Counted from the first letter of the stretch, positions 10,701 to 19,095 are shown. The stretch: DNA of 64,000 nt from NS-11 sp036505795 (GCA_036505795.1 DASXSU010000031.1:87418-151417), one strand, 5' to 3'. Numbers and translations are program-made. The notes: a model not told the origin generated them from the sequence alone.

Positions 10701-10948
10701 GAGAGGCGCCCTATCACGAGCCCATGCGACTGTTGACCATTATTGAAGCCCGATGTTCGGACATCGAGAAACTAATCAGGCGGCACGAGGTGTTGCAGCA
10801 TTTCTATCACAACGAGTGGGTGCACCTCGTCGCGCTCGACCCAGAGGACGGAACCTTGTATCGGTACAGATCAACGGGGGGGTGGAGCAATGTCGCCGTT
10901 GGACCGACACGCATAAATGGAACGAAGGGAAAGGAGTCGGTTGAATGA
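7697..10948 (+). CDS. dabA: DabA-type inorganic carbon transporter subunit (DUF2309)
   Basis: This 1083-residue soluble protein is of the DUF2309/DabA family, a zinc-dependent beta-carbonic-anhydrase-like enzyme that with DabB converts CO2 to bicarbonate one-way inside the cell. All four expected active-site positions are visible: C488 and D490 in FCIDVRSE, H761 in FCAHAST, and C776 in LDCGACGG, with the His-Cys spacing of 15 expected for the family. It is longer than the ~830-residue type members, as in the long-form subgroup. The start overlaps the previous gene by 13 bases, and the stop overlaps the PII gene by four. Bicarbonate or CO2 supply to autotrophic carboxylases is the likely purpose. 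Confidence 0.93.
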   Translation: MDQIKRTGDPDTRRMELRGVVRVAGEVIAQYWPMRTFIHHNPLHSLEYLPFETTVRRGQKFLGGYGYVSGRNFRGYLRSGRILFRHLDEAIQRLAHNQSVTVGPCRIAHQDVLRACMTHGLCATTPEPLDVLLNPGSNEELVFALADHLTAALTAPTIEDRIATDVREDLAELGSYVPLSNWCDRTLGTEIVSLVNTELIKWCEAFLDEGDATWSMPGRDQGLYNAWKALAAQEWSPCSIKDSRRKIGDLPEHPEDAVIESLEILGIPDEHRQDYLSLQLTALPGWAGYIKWRAEQQNYSWQQVYPANLVQFLAVRLWYVRELVQKACHEALDIQGNFRAISGYMQNHPHAYFLRKEQVAGRLPAAYSEQVQRLSRSNSNEWKELSERLEIDTRPQRDLSLRLVAARRLLNLGQALEIVPTALIGANPKDLAKLVSWMDAFPEPEHGPVWLKAFEARYQEQLFRMLMRTAGSHGSSAPVRPQSQAVFCIDVRSEPFRRHLESTGANETYGFAGFFAVFIRHRAWGKEHYTEQFPAIMRARNEVRELPRSYLEHMVPKHTSRTKLVHAGHTLLHDLKENVVTAYVMVESLGWFYGIPIVGKTVTPALYKRLASWVQRRLVPSIATILTVDKLSPADIEEMLVAEQRSTIWKALRDRVGVRASRISAEFVEALRLQALNGEKGAEPSLIGAGRELALSKDDLVAFVETLRRQYRITQRSASWQKERITRTGFTLDEQVLTVETALRMMGLIRNFARVVLFCAHASTSENNPYESALDCGACGGNEGKPNARVLAMMANNPKVRERLTKNGIDIPSDTHFLAGQVDTTTDEVQLFDLEDVLPSHRKDVARLLDDLHEAAQLTSQERCARFPEAKEALPPAQAWTYARERSVDWSQVRPEWGLSGNTSFIIGRRDLTKGLNLGGRVFLHSYDYREDPTNRLLEVIMTGPQVVAQWINMEHYFSTVDNEVYGSGSKIYHNVVGRLGIMSGPWSDLRLGLAWQTVMNGEAPYHEPMRLLTIIEARCSDIEKLIRRHEVLQHFYHNEWVHLVALDPEDGTLYRYRSTGGWSNVAVGPTRINGTKGKESVE

Positions 10949-11283
10949 GTGAGCTGACGTTGCACCCGATGAAGGAAATCCGTGTGATTGTCGCAGGTGA
11001 ACACAAGGCTTTTGTGACCGAGTTGCTGGAGGCTCAAGCGACCGGCTACACGGTTATCGGCAATGTCTCCGGGAAAGGCCATCACGGCGTTCGTGAAGCT
11101 CACTTTATGTTCAGTGAGCAGGAGAGCCTCGTGATGATTATGACGGTCGTGCCCGAAGAGAAGGTCGAACCGATCTTGGCCGGATTGCGGCCGCTGTTCG
11201 CCCGTCACTCCGGCGTGATGTTCGTGGCTGATGTGGCGGTCAGCCGACGGGAGTACTTCGGGAAAAGCTTGACCGGTTCCTGA
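10945..11283 (+). CDS. PII-like regulator linked to dabA
   Basis: The 112-residue product has the size and alternating beta-alpha pattern of the PII/GlnB superfamily: a first strand KEIRVIVAG, a short T-loop region around SGKGHHGVREAHF, and a later PEEKVEPILAGL helix. The T-loop lacks the GlnB uridylylation tyrosine motif, so this is a PII-like protein of the type found beside bicarbonate transport genes (compare SbtB) rather than a nitrogen regulator. ATGA overlap with dabA shows tight coupling. It probably gates the Dab complex in response to a nucleotide or to bicarbonate; the ligand is unknown. Confidence 0.8.
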   Translation: MSELTLHPMKEIRVIVAGEHKAFVTELLEAQATGYTVIGNVSGKGHHGVREAHFMFSEQESLVMIMTVVPEEKVEPILAGLRPLFARHSGVMFVADVAVSRREYFGKSLTGS

Positions 11284-11303
11284 GCGGCCTGCGGCGACCG
11301 GCT

Positions 11304-12686
11304 TCAGACGGATTGTTCCGGCACCCTGAGATGATATTTCCCCATGCGATAGCGAAGGGTGTTACGGGTGACTTTGAGAAGCCGCGCGGCCTCGGACACG
11401 TTCCCTTTGGACCGGCCCAACGCCTCTTGCAGCATGATCTTTTCCACTTCCTCAACGGAAAGACCGAAGGAAAGCAACGAGGGAAGCGGTGTTTCGGCAG
11501 ACGTCTCCCTGCTGGCCCTTAGATACGCCGGAAGATTATCAACGTCGACTCGCGTGCCTTTACACGTGATTGTCACCCATTCCACCATATTTTGAAATTC
11601 GCGTATGTTGCCCGGCCAGGAATAGCTCTCGACGAGCCGGAGCGCCTCCGGCGTGAAGCCCGAGATCCTCAGGCCTCGTTCCCGGTTGTACCGCGCCAGT
11701 AAGTGATCCAGCAGCACCTGAATGTCACCTCTGCGTTCCCTCAACGGCGGTAGATGGAGGGGGCAGACGCTGATACGGTAGAAAAGATCTTCTCGAAACT
11801 TGCCCTTCTGCACCGAATCCCTTAGATCGCGGTTGGTCGCCACGACGAGCCGCAGATCCACCTTGATTCCTTTGAGTCCCCCTAGCGGCTCCACCATGCG
11901 ATCCTCGATCACCCGCAGCAACTTCGCCTGCGTCGGCGCGCTCATCTCACCGATTTCGTCGAGAAACAGCGTCCCCCTGTGGGCCAGAAGAAATCGGCCC
12001 GGTTTGGCCTTTTTCGCATCGGTAAACGCGCCCTTCTCATAGCCGAACAACTCGGATTCGAGCAGGGGTTCCGGGATCGCCGCGCAGTTGATTGCAACCA
12101 TCGGTCCTCCCCTCCTCGGACTGGCATAGTGAATCGCTCTCGCCAGCAATTCCTTGCCGGTGCCGCTCTCGCCGCTGATCAGCACCGTCGAATCGGTGAC
12201 TGCGATATCGCACGCCAGGGCTTTGATCTTTTGGAGTTCCGGAGACTGCCCCACGATATTCTCAAAGCCGAACTGCCCGCGCAGTTCCTGGCTCAGCCCT
12301 CGATTTTCCTGTTTCAGGCGTCGCATGTCGAGCGCCCGCTTCACGACGATTTTCAACTCTTCGTTGTCTACCGGTTTGCTAATGAAGTCGAAGGCCCCCT
12401 TCTTGATGGCTTCAACGGCCGACTTGACCGTGCCGAAACCGGTAATGATGATGACCGGAATTTCAGACCCTTCCTTGACCACATGGTCCAGGACATCAAA
12501 ACCCCCGGCTCTGCCCATCTGGAGATCCGTGAGCACGAGATCGATCCCGCCTTCATCCACCAGTTTGATTCCTGCTTCTCCTGAATCGGCCAACACCAAG
12601 CGATAGCCTTCACCCCTCAGGACGAGATCCAAGATCCGACGCATCCGCTCCTCGTCCTCTATGATCAGGATCGTTGATTCAGGCAT
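11304..12686 (-). CDS. sigma-54-dependent response regulator (NtrC family)
   Basis: The 460-residue protein has three domains. An N-terminal receiver carries the phospho-acceptor D54 in LVLTDLQMG. A central AAA+ domain (about residues 145-375) has Walker A GESGTGKE and the sigma-54 contact loop, here GAFTDA instead of the usual GAFTGA. A C-terminal Fis-type helix-turn-helix (SEAARLLKVTRNTLRYRM) binds DNA. It activates sigma-54 promoters when phosphorylated, almost certainly by the kinase encoded upstream, whose gene overlaps its start by 22 bases. It converges on the dab operon with a 20-base gap. Targets are not evident. The G-to-D change in the loop is seen in some natural members. Confidence 0.9.
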   Translation of the reverse strand: MPESTILIIEDEERMRRILDLVLRGEGYRLVLADSGEAGIKLVDEGGIDLVLTDLQMGRAGGFDVLDHVVKEGSEIPVIIITGFGTVKSAVEAIKKGAFDFISKPVDNEELKIVVKRALDMRRLKQENRGLSQELRGQFGFENIVGQSPELQKIKALACDIAVTDSTVLISGESGTGKELLARAIHYASPRRGGPMVAINCAAIPEPLLESELFGYEKGAFTDAKKAKPGRFLLAHRGTLFLDEIGEMSAPTQAKLLRVIEDRMVEPLGGLKGIKVDLRLVVATNRDLRDSVQKGKFREDLFYRISVCPLHLPPLRERRGDIQVLLDHLLARYNRERGLRISGFTPEALRLVESYSWPGNIREFQNMVEWVTITCKGTRVDVDNLPAYLRASRETSAETPLPSLLSFGLSVEEVEKIMLQEALGRSKGNVSEAARLLKVTRNTLRYRMGKYHLRVPEQSV

Positions 12687-14689
12687 GCCTCCTCCTTCTG
12701 CGCACCGGCCCGAACCACCGTGGGAAATTTGAGGACGACTTCCGTCCCTTGGCCTTCGGTACTGTGAATCACCATCTGTCCTCCGTTGTTCTCAACCAAC
12801 CGCTTGGCGTTCGTCAAGCCCAGCCCCGTCCCATATTCCTTGGTCGTAAAGAACGGGTCGTAGATATGCCGGAGGTGCTCTGTGCTGATGCCCATGCCGG
12901 TGTCCGCCACCAATAACTCGATCATGGCGGGTGCGCCGATAGTCTGGGCCAGCTGCGCCGAGAGCCGTAGGGTGCCTCCGGCCGGCATTGCTTCCCGCGC
13001 GTTGACGAGCAGGTTGACCAGGGCTTCTTTCACCTGATCAGGATCGACTAAGAGCTCCGGCAGATCGCGGCCGACTTCGGTCAGCACGTGAATTTTTTCG
13101 CCCTTTCCCAGCGCTCGCCATTCTTGTACGGACGCGTCGAGCAAAACCTTCGCCAAAACCGGCCGGAGTTCAGGAGGCATCTGTCGCGCAAATCGCAAGA
13201 AATGATTGATACGATTGGTGAGCCGGTCCACCTCGTCGATCACATACTGCGCCACCTCGCGCTTGACCGACTCAGGCTGGTGCTCATCCATCACGAGTTG
13301 CGCCGAGCTTCGAACCACGCCGAGCGGGTTCTTGATGTCATGAGCGAGCGCCGCCAGCAACTGGCCGACGGAGGCAAGCTTTTCCTTCCGCAATAATTCT
13401 CCCTCCTGGTCATGTATCTTCTTGAAGCTCTCCTCCAAGGTCTCCGCCATTTGATTAAAGGCCAATGCCAGTGACTCCAGCTCATCCCCTGTACGAACCG
13501 CTACGCGACGATTCGTGGTTTCGCGCAAGCCGCGATCAAATCGACCTGCGGCAGCCAAATCGCTGACGTCCCGGCGGATCGCGTCAGCCTGCTCGTGCAA
13601 CAGGACGATAGGTTTTACAATCTTTTGTCCAATATAGAACCCCAGAGACGCGAGAACCGTCACCATTCCGAATCCAATGATCCCGACCACCCGCAAGAGC
13701 GTGTAGACCGGAGCGTAGGTCTCTGCCGGGTCCTGCCGGACAAAGGCGTACCATTCTGTCCCCCCCAGACTGGATTTGGACAGCTGGTGCGAAAAACGGA
13801 TCGGCGCATACCCGACGATTGAGTTGTGACCCCCGTGGGCATCGTCCTCGGCCACGACCCATCCCGGGGTCGGTCGCATCAACTGCTGCATCAGCGCATC
13901 GTTGATCAGATGGGCCTTGGGCGGCAGAACCGGACAGATCAGCGGGGTGCCTTCGGTGTTCAGCAACATCCCATGGCCCCGCTCTCCAACATGAATCTCC
14001 ATGATGGCCTTCGTCAGGTTGTCCCGGCGTAGAATCAGCTTCACGACGCCAACCGCTCGGGTTCCCTCGTCATTGAGCACCGGCACCGCGATGTCCAATA
14101 AAAAGAGACCGGGTGCCTGCTCATATAGATCGCTCACGTAGGTATTCCCCGCTCCTTGGTTGAATGCCTCGTTCCACCAGAGCTTGTCGTGGTGAAGAAA
14201 TTCGACATCGGGCTGCATGCTGGCCACAAGCGCTCCATTTTGGTCCGTCACTAAAATGTTCTGGTAGGTCTCGCTGCGAATGTTGGACCAGGATCGAATA
14301 TAGAGCATCGTCTGCTGACTGATGAACTCTGGAAACGCGTGGGTTTGTCCCTTGCGGAACGCGTCCCAGCGCTGGCTTCGCTCCTGGAGCAGCCCCGCCA
14401 ATCTCTTGCCTCGATATGAGGCGTTGACAGCCTCCACTGACGCGCGTACCGCCTGCGGAGCCGCCCCCAGGTGCCGTGCAGCATCCACTTCGTCATCCAA
14501 CATGACCTCGATTCGGCGCGCGGTGGCCGACGCGATCTGTTGGAAGCTATCGCCGATCGTGTTCTTGAGGGTATGGGTGCTGTAAAGGTAGGTTGCAAAC
14601 AATGCCACGATGCCGGGAGCAAATCCGACAATCAGCAGAGAGGCGACGAATTTTTTCTGAAGGCCGCGTCGAGCCCGACCGATTTCCAT
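12665..14689 (-). CDS. membrane sensor histidine kinase (Cache-HAMP-HisKA-HATPase)
   Basis: This 674-residue kinase has an N-terminal membrane helix (about residues 13-33), a long periplasmic sensory region of double-Cache type (about 35-335), a second helix near 340-360, a HAMP linker, the dimerisation H-box ALAHDIKNPLGVV, and an ATPase domain with LLVNAREAM (N box), VADTGMGI (G1) and GTGLGLTNAKRL (G2). The ATG at 14689 has AGGTAGGG upstream, and the next residues are basic before the first helix; a longer start at 14752 adds residues with no family resemblance. It forms an operon with the NtrC-type regulator downstream. The periplasmic domain suggests a small extracytoplasmic ligand, identity unknown. 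Confidence 0.9.
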   Translation of the reverse strand: MEIGRARRGLQKKFVASLLIVGFAPGIVALFATYLYSTHTLKNTIGDSFQQIASATARRIEVMLDDEVDAARHLGAAPQAVRASVEAVNASYRGKRLAGLLQERSQRWDAFRKGQTHAFPEFISQQTMLYIRSWSNIRSETYQNILVTDQNGALVASMQPDVEFLHHDKLWWNEAFNQGAGNTYVSDLYEQAPGLFLLDIAVPVLNDEGTRAVGVVKLILRRDNLTKAIMEIHVGERGHGMLLNTEGTPLICPVLPPKAHLINDALMQQLMRPTPGWVVAEDDAHGGHNSIVGYAPIRFSHQLSKSSLGGTEWYAFVRQDPAETYAPVYTLLRVVGIIGFGMVTVLASLGFYIGQKIVKPIVLLHEQADAIRRDVSDLAAAGRFDRGLRETTNRRVAVRTGDELESLALAFNQMAETLEESFKKIHDQEGELLRKEKLASVGQLLAALAHDIKNPLGVVRSSAQLVMDEHQPESVKREVAQYVIDEVDRLTNRINHFLRFARQMPPELRPVLAKVLLDASVQEWRALGKGEKIHVLTEVGRDLPELLVDPDQVKEALVNLLVNAREAMPAGGTLRLSAQLAQTIGAPAMIELLVADTGMGISTEHLRHIYDPFFTTKEYGTGLGLTNAKRLVENNGGQMVIHSTEGQGTEVVLKFPTVVRAGAQKEEACLNQRS

Positions 14690-14838
14690 CGACGACCCTA
14701 CCTCAATGCCATGGCGGCGGTCCGAGGAGACATGACGGGAAAGCCATGTCACTATAGAGCACGCCCCAAAGGCGTGGCAAGGGAGGCGGAGGATAAACAG
14801 CCCTGTCGGGTCGCTCGTTCAGAGCAGGCCCATTGGCG

Positions 14839-15237
14839 TTACTGCCCCGAAGGGCGATTCGGAAGGTCGGAGGGAGGATACAGCTGTTCCAAACGTTCCA
14901 GCAAGGGGAGCGCCTCTGGAGTGCTCGTTCGAGAAGCCGGGCTTGGAGGATGATCCCAGGTCAGTTTCCGAATGTCGAGTTCACTGAGCGCGCTGCGGAT
15001 CAGGTCGACCATCGCTTGGAGGGCTAATTCATCGCCGGCGCGCAAATCCAATATCCGCTCTTCCTTTTTCTTGGGAGAGGGCTCGCTGTGAAGCATGGCC
15101 CAGCACCCATCAAAAAGGCTGATGCGCACAGATTCCGGCAGGTTGAGATTTTCAAGCTCCGACGTGCATAAGGCCAGGACGAGCAGAACAAATTGCAGAT
15201 CCGGGATCCCGGGGTGATTGACATCAAGTGTCGGCAT
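14839..15237 (-). CDS. small protein of unknown function
   Basis: The 132-residue product starts seven bases after the stop of the M16 peptidase gene, so it is probably the last member of the pnp-peptidase transcription unit. The first ~100 residues look globular and helical (leucine-rich LQFVLLVLALCTSELENL, then a charged SPKKKEERILDL segment), and the last 35 are proline/serine-rich and probably disordered. The N-terminal helix could resemble DUF1844-like proteins, but I am not confident of that. No signal peptide, metal motif or catalytic pattern is seen. Function unknown. Confidence 0.6.
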   Translation of the reverse strand: MPTLDVNHPGIPDLQFVLLVLALCTSELENLNLPESVRISLFDGCWAMLHSEPSPKKKEERILDLRAGDELALQAMVDLIRSALSELDIRKLTWDHPPSPASRTSTPEALPLLERLEQLYPPSDLPNRPSGQ

Positions 15238-15244
15238 ATAACAG

Positions 15245-16498
15245 CTACGGGATGACCCGCTCCAGGGTGGCTTTTTTGATAGGGCCCAACGCCGTCACGG
15301 TAAGATGCCGATCCTCAAATAGATCGCGGCTGAGAGTCCAGATTTGCTCCGGCGATACCCGGTCGATATCTTCCATAATCTCTTCACAAGAGATATATCT
15401 TCCGAAGTACAGCTCATCTTTCGCCGCTTTACACATCCGGCTGCTGGAGGTTTCCAGACTGAGCATGAGGTTGCCCTTCAGTTGGGACTTCGCTCGTTGA
15501 AGTTCCGCGCGGTTCACCGGCGTCGTCTTCAAACGTCGCAGCTCGGAAAGCACGAGTGCCAGGACCTTGGGCGCGGCCTCGGCACGCGTCCCGGCATACA
15601 CGGTAAACAGTCCGCTATCCACAAAGCACCCCAGCGACGAATGAATTGCGTATGCCAGCCCCCGTTTCTCCCGCACCTCCTGGAACAACCGTGAGCTGAC
15701 ACCGCCACCGAGGATCGCATTGAGCAGGTAAGCCGCGTACCGGTCCTTGTCCGATACCGAGACCCCTTTGAGCCCCACGCAGAGATGCGCCTGTTCCAGG
15801 GCTTTGGCACGCACATGGACTCCCCCACCAATGCTCGGCGGGATCCGGCCAGGGGGCGAAGCCTCCGCCCCTGCCTCATCTCCAAAGGCGGCCGCGATTT
15901 GCTTGAGCACCCGGCTCCGGGAGAAATTACCGGCCACGGCGATGACGATCTGAGCCGGGCGGTAAAAGCGGGACCGGTAGGAAAGCACTTTTTTTCGCCG
16001 AAGGCTTTCGATCGTGGCCACTTCTCCGAGAATGGGACGGCCAAGCGGGTGCTCTCCAAAGATGTTCTTGGTATGCAGGTCGTGTAAGTGTTCTTCCGGG
16101 TCGTCCTCGACCATGCGGATCTCCTCCAGGACGACCCGCTTTTCCTTGCTTAATTCCCTCGAATCAAATCGCGAATGGTGAAAAATGTCGGCCAGCAGAT
16201 CGATCCCCTCCGCGGCGTATTCATCCAACACGGTCGAATAGAAGGTCGTGCATTCCCGCGACGTAAACGCGTTGAGTTCTCCACCTAACGCATCAATCTC
16301 CCGCGAGATCGCTTCGGCGCTGCGCCGCCGTGTCCCCTTAAAAACCATATGCTCTATAAAATGGGAGAGTCCTTCTTCGCCGGGGCGCTCGTCCCTGGAG
16401 CCGACGTCCACCCAGACTCCTATCGAGACGGACCGCACGGACGTCACCTCTTCGGTGACGACTCGCACCCCGTTATCCAGCACCTCCCTTTTAACCAT
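15245..16498 (-). CDS. M16 family zinc peptidase (processing-protease type)
   Basis: The 417-residue protein has the inverted zinc motif HxxEH at H46-E49-H50 (LSHFIEHMVFKG) and a downstream acidic stretch KRVVLEEIRM carrying the third ligand. The size matches single-chain bacterial M16B peptidases such as Bacillus MlpA/YmxG. In Bacillus and many other bacteria this gene also sits just after pnp, as here (22-base gap), so conserved context supports the call. No signal peptide is visible, so it should act in the cytoplasm, probably on peptides or small unfolded proteins. The C-terminal half is the inactive M16_C-type domain. Confidence 0.9.
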   Translation of the reverse strand: MVKREVLDNGVRVVTEEVTSVRSVSIGVWVDVGSRDERPGEEGLSHFIEHMVFKGTRRRSAEAISREIDALGGELNAFTSRECTTFYSTVLDEYAAEGIDLLADIFHHSRFDSRELSKEKRVVLEEIRMVEDDPEEHLHDLHTKNIFGEHPLGRPILGEVATIESLRRKKVLSYRSRFYRPAQIVIAVAGNFSRSRVLKQIAAAFGDEAGAEASPPGRIPPSIGGGVHVRAKALEQAHLCVGLKGVSVSDKDRYAAYLLNAILGGGVSSRLFQEVREKRGLAYAIHSSLGCFVDSGLFTVYAGTRAEAAPKVLALVLSELRRLKTTPVNRAELQRAKSQLKGNLMLSLETSSSRMCKAAKDELYFGRYISCEEIMEDIDRVSPEQIWTLSRDLFEDRHLTVTALGPIKKATLERVIP

Positions 16499-16520
16499 TC
16501 TCTCCTCGCTTCTTGAACGC

Positions 16521-18623
16521 CTACGGTTCCTGAGGGGTTTGCGGAGCCGGCATCGCCTCTTTCCGACTTAACCGGATCTTTCCTTGACGATCAACCTCAA
16601 GGACCTTCACCAAAATTTCATCGCCCTCCTTGACCTCATCGGTCACTGCCTTGACCCGATGATGGGCCAGTTGGGAGATGTGCACCAGACCGTCCACCCC
16701 GGGCATCACTTCCACAAATGCCCCGAAGTCCATGATCTTTCTGACTTTACCGAGATAGATCTTTCCGATTTCCACTTCCTCGGTGATTTGATTCACCCGC
16801 TCAATGGCTTTTTTCGCGGAGGCTTCATCGTTAGATGCAATCGTGACAGTCCCGTCATCCTGGACATCCATCTTGACGCCGCACGTGGCGACAATATCCC
16901 TGATGACTTTGCCCCCTGGGCCGATGATTTCGCGGATCTTCTCCGGCTTGATCTTCAAGGTGTAGATACGAGGGGCGAACGCAGACATCTGCTCGCGAGG
17001 TGTCGCCAGCGCCGTGCGCATGCGATCCAAGATGTGCAAACGTCCCTCGCGCGCCTGGGCCAGAGCCTGACGCATGAGCTGGGCCGTGATACCGCCGATC
17101 TTGATGTCCATCTGTAGGGCAGTCACGCCTTGCTCCGTGCCACACACCTTGAAGTCCATATCACCGAGATGGTCCTCCAGTCCGAGGATGTCCGACAGAA
17201 CCACCACCTGGTCGCCTTCTTTGATCAAACCCATGGCGATCCCGGCCACCGGATTTTTAATCGGCACGCCGGCATCCATCAAGGCCAGACTGCCGCCGCA
17301 GACGGTGGCCATGGATGAAGACCCATTGGATTCGAGAATGTCGGATACGAGGCGCAGGGTATAAGGGAAGTCCTTCTTCGTTGGCAGGACCGGCTTGAGC
17401 GCGCGCTCTGCCAGCGCCCCATGCCCTATCTCCCTCCGCCCCGGAGAGCGCAGAGGCCGCGCCTCCCCTACGCTGAAGGGCGGAAAGTTGTAGTGAAGCA
17501 TGAAGGTCCGGTAGTACTCGCCTTCGAGCGCGTCGATCCGCTGTTCATCATCGGACGTCCCAAGCGTGACGACAGCGAGCGCTTGCGTTTCGCCGCGGGT
17601 GAAGAGCGCCGACCCGTGAGTGCGAGGCAAGATCGAGACCTCGCAGGTGATCGGGCGAATGTCGGCAGGCCCCCGGCCATCAGCACGTTTTCGTTTCTCC
17701 AAAATCATTTTCCGGACTTCCGTGTACTCCAACTCGTGGAATATGAGCTTGACATGCCGCTCTCGATCCGGGTCTCCCTCCTTTTTAAGTGCCTTGATCG
17801 CCTCAGCCACGATTTCATCGAGACGTTCTTGGCGAGCTGATTTGTTGGGAATAAGGATCGCCTCGCAAATCGCCGCAGCCGTCAGGTCTCTGACGGTCGT
17901 GCGCAACGCCGGATCGATCTGTTCGGTGATAACAGCGCGTTTTGTTTTTCCACTCGCCGCGCTCAGCCGGCGGATCTGCTCTATGACCCGCTTGATCTCT
18001 TGATGGGCATGTTCGATAGCGGCGATCATCGCATCTTCCGGAAGACCTTCCGCGCCTCCCTCCACCATCATGACGGCATCTGCCGTGCCGGCCACCACCA
18101 GATTCAAGTCGCAGCCTTCCAGGGTCGCGAGATCCGGATTGATGAGAAATTGGCCGTCACGGCGGCCGACCCGCACCGCTGCCACCGGACCGTTAAAAGG
18201 GATATTGGATACGGCTAGCGCAGCGGATGCCGCGATAATGCCGATCACATCGGCGCTCCCCGATTGGTCCGCGGAGATCACCGTTGCGATCACCTGGGTT
18301 TCGGAATACCACCCTTTAGGAAACAACGGCCGCAGCGGCCGATCAATCAAGCGGCTGGAGAGCTTTTCTTTCTCCGACGGCTGCCCTTCGCGCCTGAAGT
18401 AGCCGCCGGGAATCTTTCCGGCCGCATAGGCTTTCTCTTGATAATCGACCGTGAGCGGAAGGAAATCGATGTCCTTCTTGGCCGACATAGAGGCCACCGC
18501 GGTGGCAAGGACATAGGTATCGCCGTACGTTGCCAGGACCGCGCCGTCGGCCTGTTTTGCGAGCCGTCCGGTTTCAAGTTTCAGTATCCGTCCGGCCAAT
18601 TCGAGTTCAACTGTGTTCGCCAT
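16521..18623 (-). CDS. pnp: polyribonucleotide nucleotidyltransferase (PNPase)
   Basis: The 700-residue enzyme has the full PNPase order: first RNase PH domain, helical linker, second RNase PH domain (start MILEKRKRADGR, with SILPRTHGSALFTRG), a KH domain (KIREIIGPGGKVIRDI) and a C-terminal S1 domain (GAFVEVMPGVDGLVHISQL). It degrades RNA 3'-to-5' using phosphate and is a core degradosome enzyme. Length and domain order are complete. It lies downstream of rpsO as in most bacteria. A 202-bp gap with two copies of a hairpin repeat separates them; in E. coli the pnp leader is the site of autoregulation, so the leader may be functional here too. Confidence 0.97.
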   Translation of the reverse strand: MANTVELELAGRILKLETGRLAKQADGAVLATYGDTYVLATAVASMSAKKDIDFLPLTVDYQEKAYAAGKIPGGYFRREGQPSEKEKLSSRLIDRPLRPLFPKGWYSETQVIATVISADQSGSADVIGIIAASAALAVSNIPFNGPVAAVRVGRRDGQFLINPDLATLEGCDLNLVVAGTADAVMMVEGGAEGLPEDAMIAAIEHAHQEIKRVIEQIRRLSAASGKTKRAVITEQIDPALRTTVRDLTAAAICEAILIPNKSARQERLDEIVAEAIKALKKEGDPDRERHVKLIFHELEYTEVRKMILEKRKRADGRGPADIRPITCEVSILPRTHGSALFTRGETQALAVVTLGTSDDEQRIDALEGEYYRTFMLHYNFPPFSVGEARPLRSPGRREIGHGALAERALKPVLPTKKDFPYTLRLVSDILESNGSSSMATVCGGSLALMDAGVPIKNPVAGIAMGLIKEGDQVVVLSDILGLEDHLGDMDFKVCGTEQGVTALQMDIKIGGITAQLMRQALAQAREGRLHILDRMRTALATPREQMSAFAPRIYTLKIKPEKIREIIGPGGKVIRDIVATCGVKMDVQDDGTVTIASNDEASAKKAIERVNQITEEVEIGKIYLGKVRKIMDFGAFVEVMPGVDGLVHISQLAHHRVKAVTDEVKEGDEILVKVLEVDRQGKIRLSRKEAMPAPQTPQEP

Positions 18624-18743
18624 GGCTACGTCTCCTCATTTTGCGCCCACAGATGTCCACGGATGAAGCCACCTTCTTTCGCGGGAAGAGGACCACATCG
18701 GTGTCCATCTGTAAGGCCTCATCAACTATCGTGCATTCCTTTT

Positions 18744-18825
18744 GCACCCGCCCAGCCCCGCGTCCGCCGAGACGGCCGCTTTTCCCGTGGGACGCGCCGC
18801 TTCCCGGGGGGTCTGCCGAGACAGG
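18744..18825. repeat. two hairpin repeats with CCGAGA loop between rpsO and pnp
   Basis: Copy one (18744-18777) starts GCACCCGCCC and contains CCG-CCGAGA-CGG with loop at 18767-18772. It also has an outer pairing of GCGTCC (18760-18765) with GGACGC (18790-18795). Copy two (18811-18825) contains CTG-CCGAGA-CAG with loop at 18816-18821 and abuts the rpsO stop codon. The same loop and the same GCACCC head occur at 47382-47484. In mRNA sense (minus strand) the loop reads TCTCGG. The position after rpsO would allow a role in termination or in pnp leader folding, but neither copy has a clear U-tract in the right place. Confidence 0.6.
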
Positions 18826-19095
18826 CTAACGGCGAATACCAAGCTGGGCAATCAAAGACTTGTACCGCTCTTCGTTATGGCGCCGTAAATAATCCAACAG
18901 TCGCCGGCGCCGGCTGACCATAGTCAACAAACCCCGGCGCGAGTGATGGTCCTTTTTATGGCCTTGAAAATGTTCGGTCAGATAGGTGATACGATGGGTC
19001 AACACCGCGATCTGCACTTCTGGAGAGCCCGTATCCCCTTCATGCTTGCGGTATTCCTGAACCAGATTCGTCTTCGCCTCTTTCGTTAATGCCAT
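18826..19095 (-). CDS. rpsO: 30S ribosomal protein S15
   Basis: The 89-residue product from the ATG at 19095 matches S15 exactly in length and shows its hallmarks: HEGDTGSPEVQIAVLT, ITYLTEHFQGHKKDHHSRRGLL and LLDYLRRHNEERY. S15 binds 16S rRNA early and nucleates the platform of the 30S subunit. A longer reading from 19134 would run into the end of truB and adds an unrelated Cys-rich stretch, so I rejected it. GAGG lies just upstream of the chosen ATG. It sits between truB and pnp in the standard order. Confidence 0.97.
   Translation of the reverse strand: MALTKEAKTNLVQEYRKHEGDTGSPEVQIAVLTHRITYLTEHFQGHKKDHHSRRGLLTMVSRRRRLLDYLRRHNEERYKSLIAQLGIRR

Noticed and set aside
18624..18743. Small gene or tRNA in the rpsO-pnp gap
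   Set aside because: No start/RBS-supported frame and no cloverleaf-like arms seen.
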